A stretch of 64,000 nt of DNA from Exiguobacterium acetylicum (GTDB taxonomy: Bacteria > Bacillota > Bacilli > Exiguobacteriales > Exiguobacteriaceae). This document shows, in pieces, positions 62,561-64,000 of the stretch (position 1 is the first letter of the stretch; each line of letters starts with the position of its first letter). The translations under genes and the position numbers were made by a program. Location of the stretch: NCBI RefSeq assembly GCF_019890935.1, contig NZ_CP082333.1, positions 3,081,501 to 3,145,500 on the forward strand, given 5' to 3'. The notes beneath the pieces were generated by a model. That model searched no databases, was not told where the DNA came from, and saw nothing but the letters and a program-made list of their open reading frames with translations.

Positions 62561-63016
62561 TTACATGAACTGTTTAAACGATTGGCGGATGACGTCGCCT
62601 CGACTAATGATCCCAACAAGCCGTCCTGCTTTCAGAATCGGAAGCTTTTTGATCCGTTTTGCGCCGAGCGTTGCTGCAATCTCTTCCATTTCTGTGTCAG
62701 CGTCCGCAGTTACGACTTTCCGGCGTGCCAGTTCCATGACAGGTCGATTCAAGATATGACGAATCCGATCTTCATAATCTTCTTCGTCTCCTTTGATGAC
62801 ATCTACATATAAGAATGTATCGACGATGATGTCCTTGTGTTTTCCGATCGCGCGCATGATATCTCCATCACTGATATACCCGACGACCTCCTGCTCGGCA
62901 TTGATGACAGGAACGCCGCTAATACCAGATTGAATGAATCGTTCGATGACCGTCCGAATCAGATCTGTATCGTTTACCGTGATGACCTCTTGTTTCATCG
63001 ACTCATAAGCTTTCAT
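62561..63016 (-). CDS. Two-CBS-domain protein
   Basis: A 151-residue protein made only of two CBS domains that bind adenosine nucleotides. The first has VPVINAEQEVVGYISDGDIMRAI, the second KKLPILKAGRLVGIISRGDVIR. The start is ATG 63016, after AAAGGAGAATTCAG; the longer frame from 63100 runs through the twin operators and is rejected. It precedes the MFS gene in an operon. Free-standing CBS pairs often sense AMP/ATP ratio; pairing with a drug exporter is unusual. Confidence 0.91.
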   Translation of the reverse strand: MKAYESMKQEVITVNDTDLIRTVIERFIQSGISGVPVINAEQEVVGYISDGDIMRAIGKHKDIIVDTFLYVDVIKGDEEDYEDRIRHILNRPVMELARRKVVTADADTEMEEIAATLGAKRIKKLPILKAGRLVGIISRGDVIRQSFKQFM

Positions 63017-63056
63017 CTGAATTCTCCTTTGTCGTTCGTTTCTCATATGAAAAAAG

Positions 63057-63100
63057 TTGTATGATACAATTAAAAGAACAAAAATGATTGTATAATACAA
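63057..63100. promoter_or_regulatory. Twin 13-bp MarR-type operators
   Basis: TTGTATGATACAA (63057-63069) and TTGTATAATACAA (63088-63100) are palindromes identical but for the central base, with centres 31 bases apart (three helical turns). They lie between the CBS/MFS operon and the divergent MarR gene, and the sites overlap likely -10 elements. Confidence 0.8.
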
Positions 63101-63140
63101 CTACAACTCTGTCAAGCCTCCTGCTTTTCGCATTGACAGC

Positions 63141-63149
63141 TTATCCACA
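63141..63149 (+). promoter_or_regulatory. Single perfect DnaA box
   Basis: TTATCCACA lies in the intergenic region upstream of the MarR gene. A single box is weak evidence of function. Confidence 0.35.
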
Positions 63150-63199
63150 TTGGGTAATCATGAGGGACAGAGAGACTTTTTTGAAAGGGGAGATACCCG

Positions 63200-63622
63200 A
63201 TGTCTCAACAAGCACTCGAAACCATTGAATTGGAGTTAGCGATCCTGATCCGGCGCTTGACGACAGCGACGGCAGACAATCGTAATTTAGATCGTGCTTC
63301 CTACCTCTTACTACGACAATTAGCGGATTCCGGCAAGGTCGGTGTCAAAACACTTGCCCGTGAACTCCAGCTTGATGTCTCGACCGTCAGTCGCCAAGCT
63401 GCAGCGCTCGATCAAAAGCAACTTGTGGAAAAAGTAAAAGATCCGACAGATGGTCGTGCCTTCTTCTATCATATTACGGATAAAGGACAAGAAGAGCTCA
63501 CGATTTACCGGACAGCACGTCTCGCGAGCATCGAACGTCTCCTGACGGATTGGCCATCGGACGATGCCGAAGATTTTGGACGTCTATTGCAACAATTCAA
63601 CCGTGCCTTGCGCGAGCGTTAA
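63200..63622 (+). CDS. MarR-family regulator of the CBS/MFS operon
   Basis: A 140-residue winged-helix repressor with recognition region GVKTLARELQLDVSTVSRQAAALDQKQLVEKVKDPTDGRAFFYHITDKGQEEL (about residues 49-100). No cysteine is present in the chain, so ligand binding rather than thiol chemistry would release it. ATG 63200 follows GAAAGGGGAGATACCCG. The twin palindromes upstream are probably its operators, controlling both itself and the divergent CBS/MFS operon. A terminator follows. Confidence 0.92.
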   Translation: MSQQALETIELELAILIRRLTTATADNRNLDRASYLLLRQLADSGKVGVKTLARELQLDVSTVSRQAAALDQKQLVEKVKDPTDGRAFFYHITDKGQEELTIYRTARLASIERLLTDWPSDDAEDFGRLLQQFNRALRER

Positions 63623-63643
63623 CAAAATCACACCATTTAAAGG

Positions 63644-63682
63644 AACGGACGCAAAATCAATCGATTTCGCGTCCGTTTTTTC
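63644..63682 (+). terminator. Terminator after the MarR gene
   Basis: AACGGACGC / GCGTCCGTT with internal pairing and six T. Confidence 0.9.
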
Positions 63683-63690
63683 GTCATTCT

Positions 63691-64000
63691 TCATGATGTA
63701 TGAGCAACCTGACAAACCGAACGAATTTGTGCGATGTGTTCAGGTGACGTTCGGCAACAACCGCCGATCAATCGTGCCCCTGCCTCATACCATGTCTTCG
63801 CGACGGTTTGGAACGATGTACACTGATTCGTACCTGACCACGTTTTTGCGACCGGATCATAAACCTCACCAGAGTTCGGATAGACGATGATTGGCACATC
63901 CGTCAACGCCTTAAGGTGACGGATGAAATCGGTCGCGTAAGATGCCGGAAAACAATTTGCACCGATTGCTGCGAGCTGTGGATGTTGTCCAATTGTCTCG
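63691..64000 (-). CDS. mmuM: Homocysteine S-methyltransferase, C-terminal part
   Basis: The last 102 residues of a zinc-dependent homocysteine S-methyltransferase (MmuM/YbgG type) that uses S-methylmethionine or SAM to make methionine. Visible landmarks are LAAIGANCFPASY (first zinc Cys in GxNC), VYPNSGEVYDPVAKTWSG and the GARLIGGCCRTSPEHI pair of zinc cysteines near the end. The N-terminal two thirds lie beyond the right edge. The sulfur theme recalls the SAM-riboswitch operon at 37.5-39.7 kb, but the two are not adjacent. Confidence 0.92.
   Translation of the reverse strand, partial: ETIGQHPQLAAIGANCFPASYATDFIRHLKALTDVPIIVYPNSGEVYDPVAKTWSGTNQCTSFQTVAKTWYEAGARLIGGCCRTSPEHIAQIRSVCQVAHTS

Noticed and set aside
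62561-63100. Longer form of the CBS protein starting at 63100
   Set aside because: The extension covers both MarR operators and lacks a ribosome binding site, while ATG 63016 has AAAGGAG.

Overview
The window reads as a chromosomal segment of a low-to-mid GC Gram-positive of class Bacilli, most likely Exiguobacterium. This is an inference from gene content and from protein matches recalled from memory; no search was run. Supporting signs are strong AGGAGG-type ribosome binding sites, frequent TTG/GTG starts, Bacillus-type regulation (S-box, L-box, CIRCE, a SigB-like promoter, an MhqR-like operator), and secreted InhA and thermolysin-type proteases. About 62 genes are supported, including two cut by the window edges and one 34-codon gene. 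No tRNA, rRNA, insertion sequence, CRISPR array or prophage was recognised.

Left part (1-15.6 kb): a truncated DEAD-box helicase preceded by a cluster of perfect DnaA boxes; a DUF3817 protein; an MhqO-like dioxygenase under an MhqR-type palindrome; a cold-shock protein with a long leader; immune inhibitor A; an HD-GYP phosphodiesterase; thermolysin; a YhdH/YhfP oxidoreductase; an unassigned structured RNA candidate next to a DIP1984-family gene; a beta-helix protein without a visible signal peptide; and a nested inverted-repeat element filling the gap to a DUF1028 gene.

Middle (15.6-32.7 kb): a YfcC-type transporter; an electrophile/redox-stress cluster (ABM monooxygenase, divergent cupin, YeaE-like and IolS-like aldo/keto reductases, OsmC) around overlapping operator palindromes; an AT-richer convergent pair (PLD-SF2 helicase-DUF3427 and a Nudix hydrolase) that looks like a transferred defence or repair module; an RlmI-like methyltransferase with three DnaA boxes in its leader; peptidase T; a three-gene WxL cell-surface operon; and an SPFH protein translationally coupled to a mini membrane protein.

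Right part (32.7-64 kb): ABC-F ATPase, Nudix, PhoX; a SAM-riboswitch operon of a flavin monooxygenase and an ATP-grasp ligase; DUF975, DUF2325 and DUF817 proteins; a MarR regulator with two nitroreductases sharing a conversion-like tract; an FAD dehydrogenase; dbpA and rlmN; an ABC exporter; a UDG-like protein; a lysine-riboswitch-controlled NhaC-family transporter; htpG under a perfect CIRCE; an SDR with a SigB-type promoter; an M20 deacylase; and a MarR/CBS/MFS cassette with twin operators. A partial homocysteine S-methyltransferase closes the window.

The most interesting items are the SAM-riboswitch LLM/ATP-grasp operon, the helicase/Nudix pair, the two structured intergenic elements (11170-11335 and 14476-14731) and the DnaA-box clusters far from any visible origin genes. 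All function calls rest on reading motifs and on remembered families.
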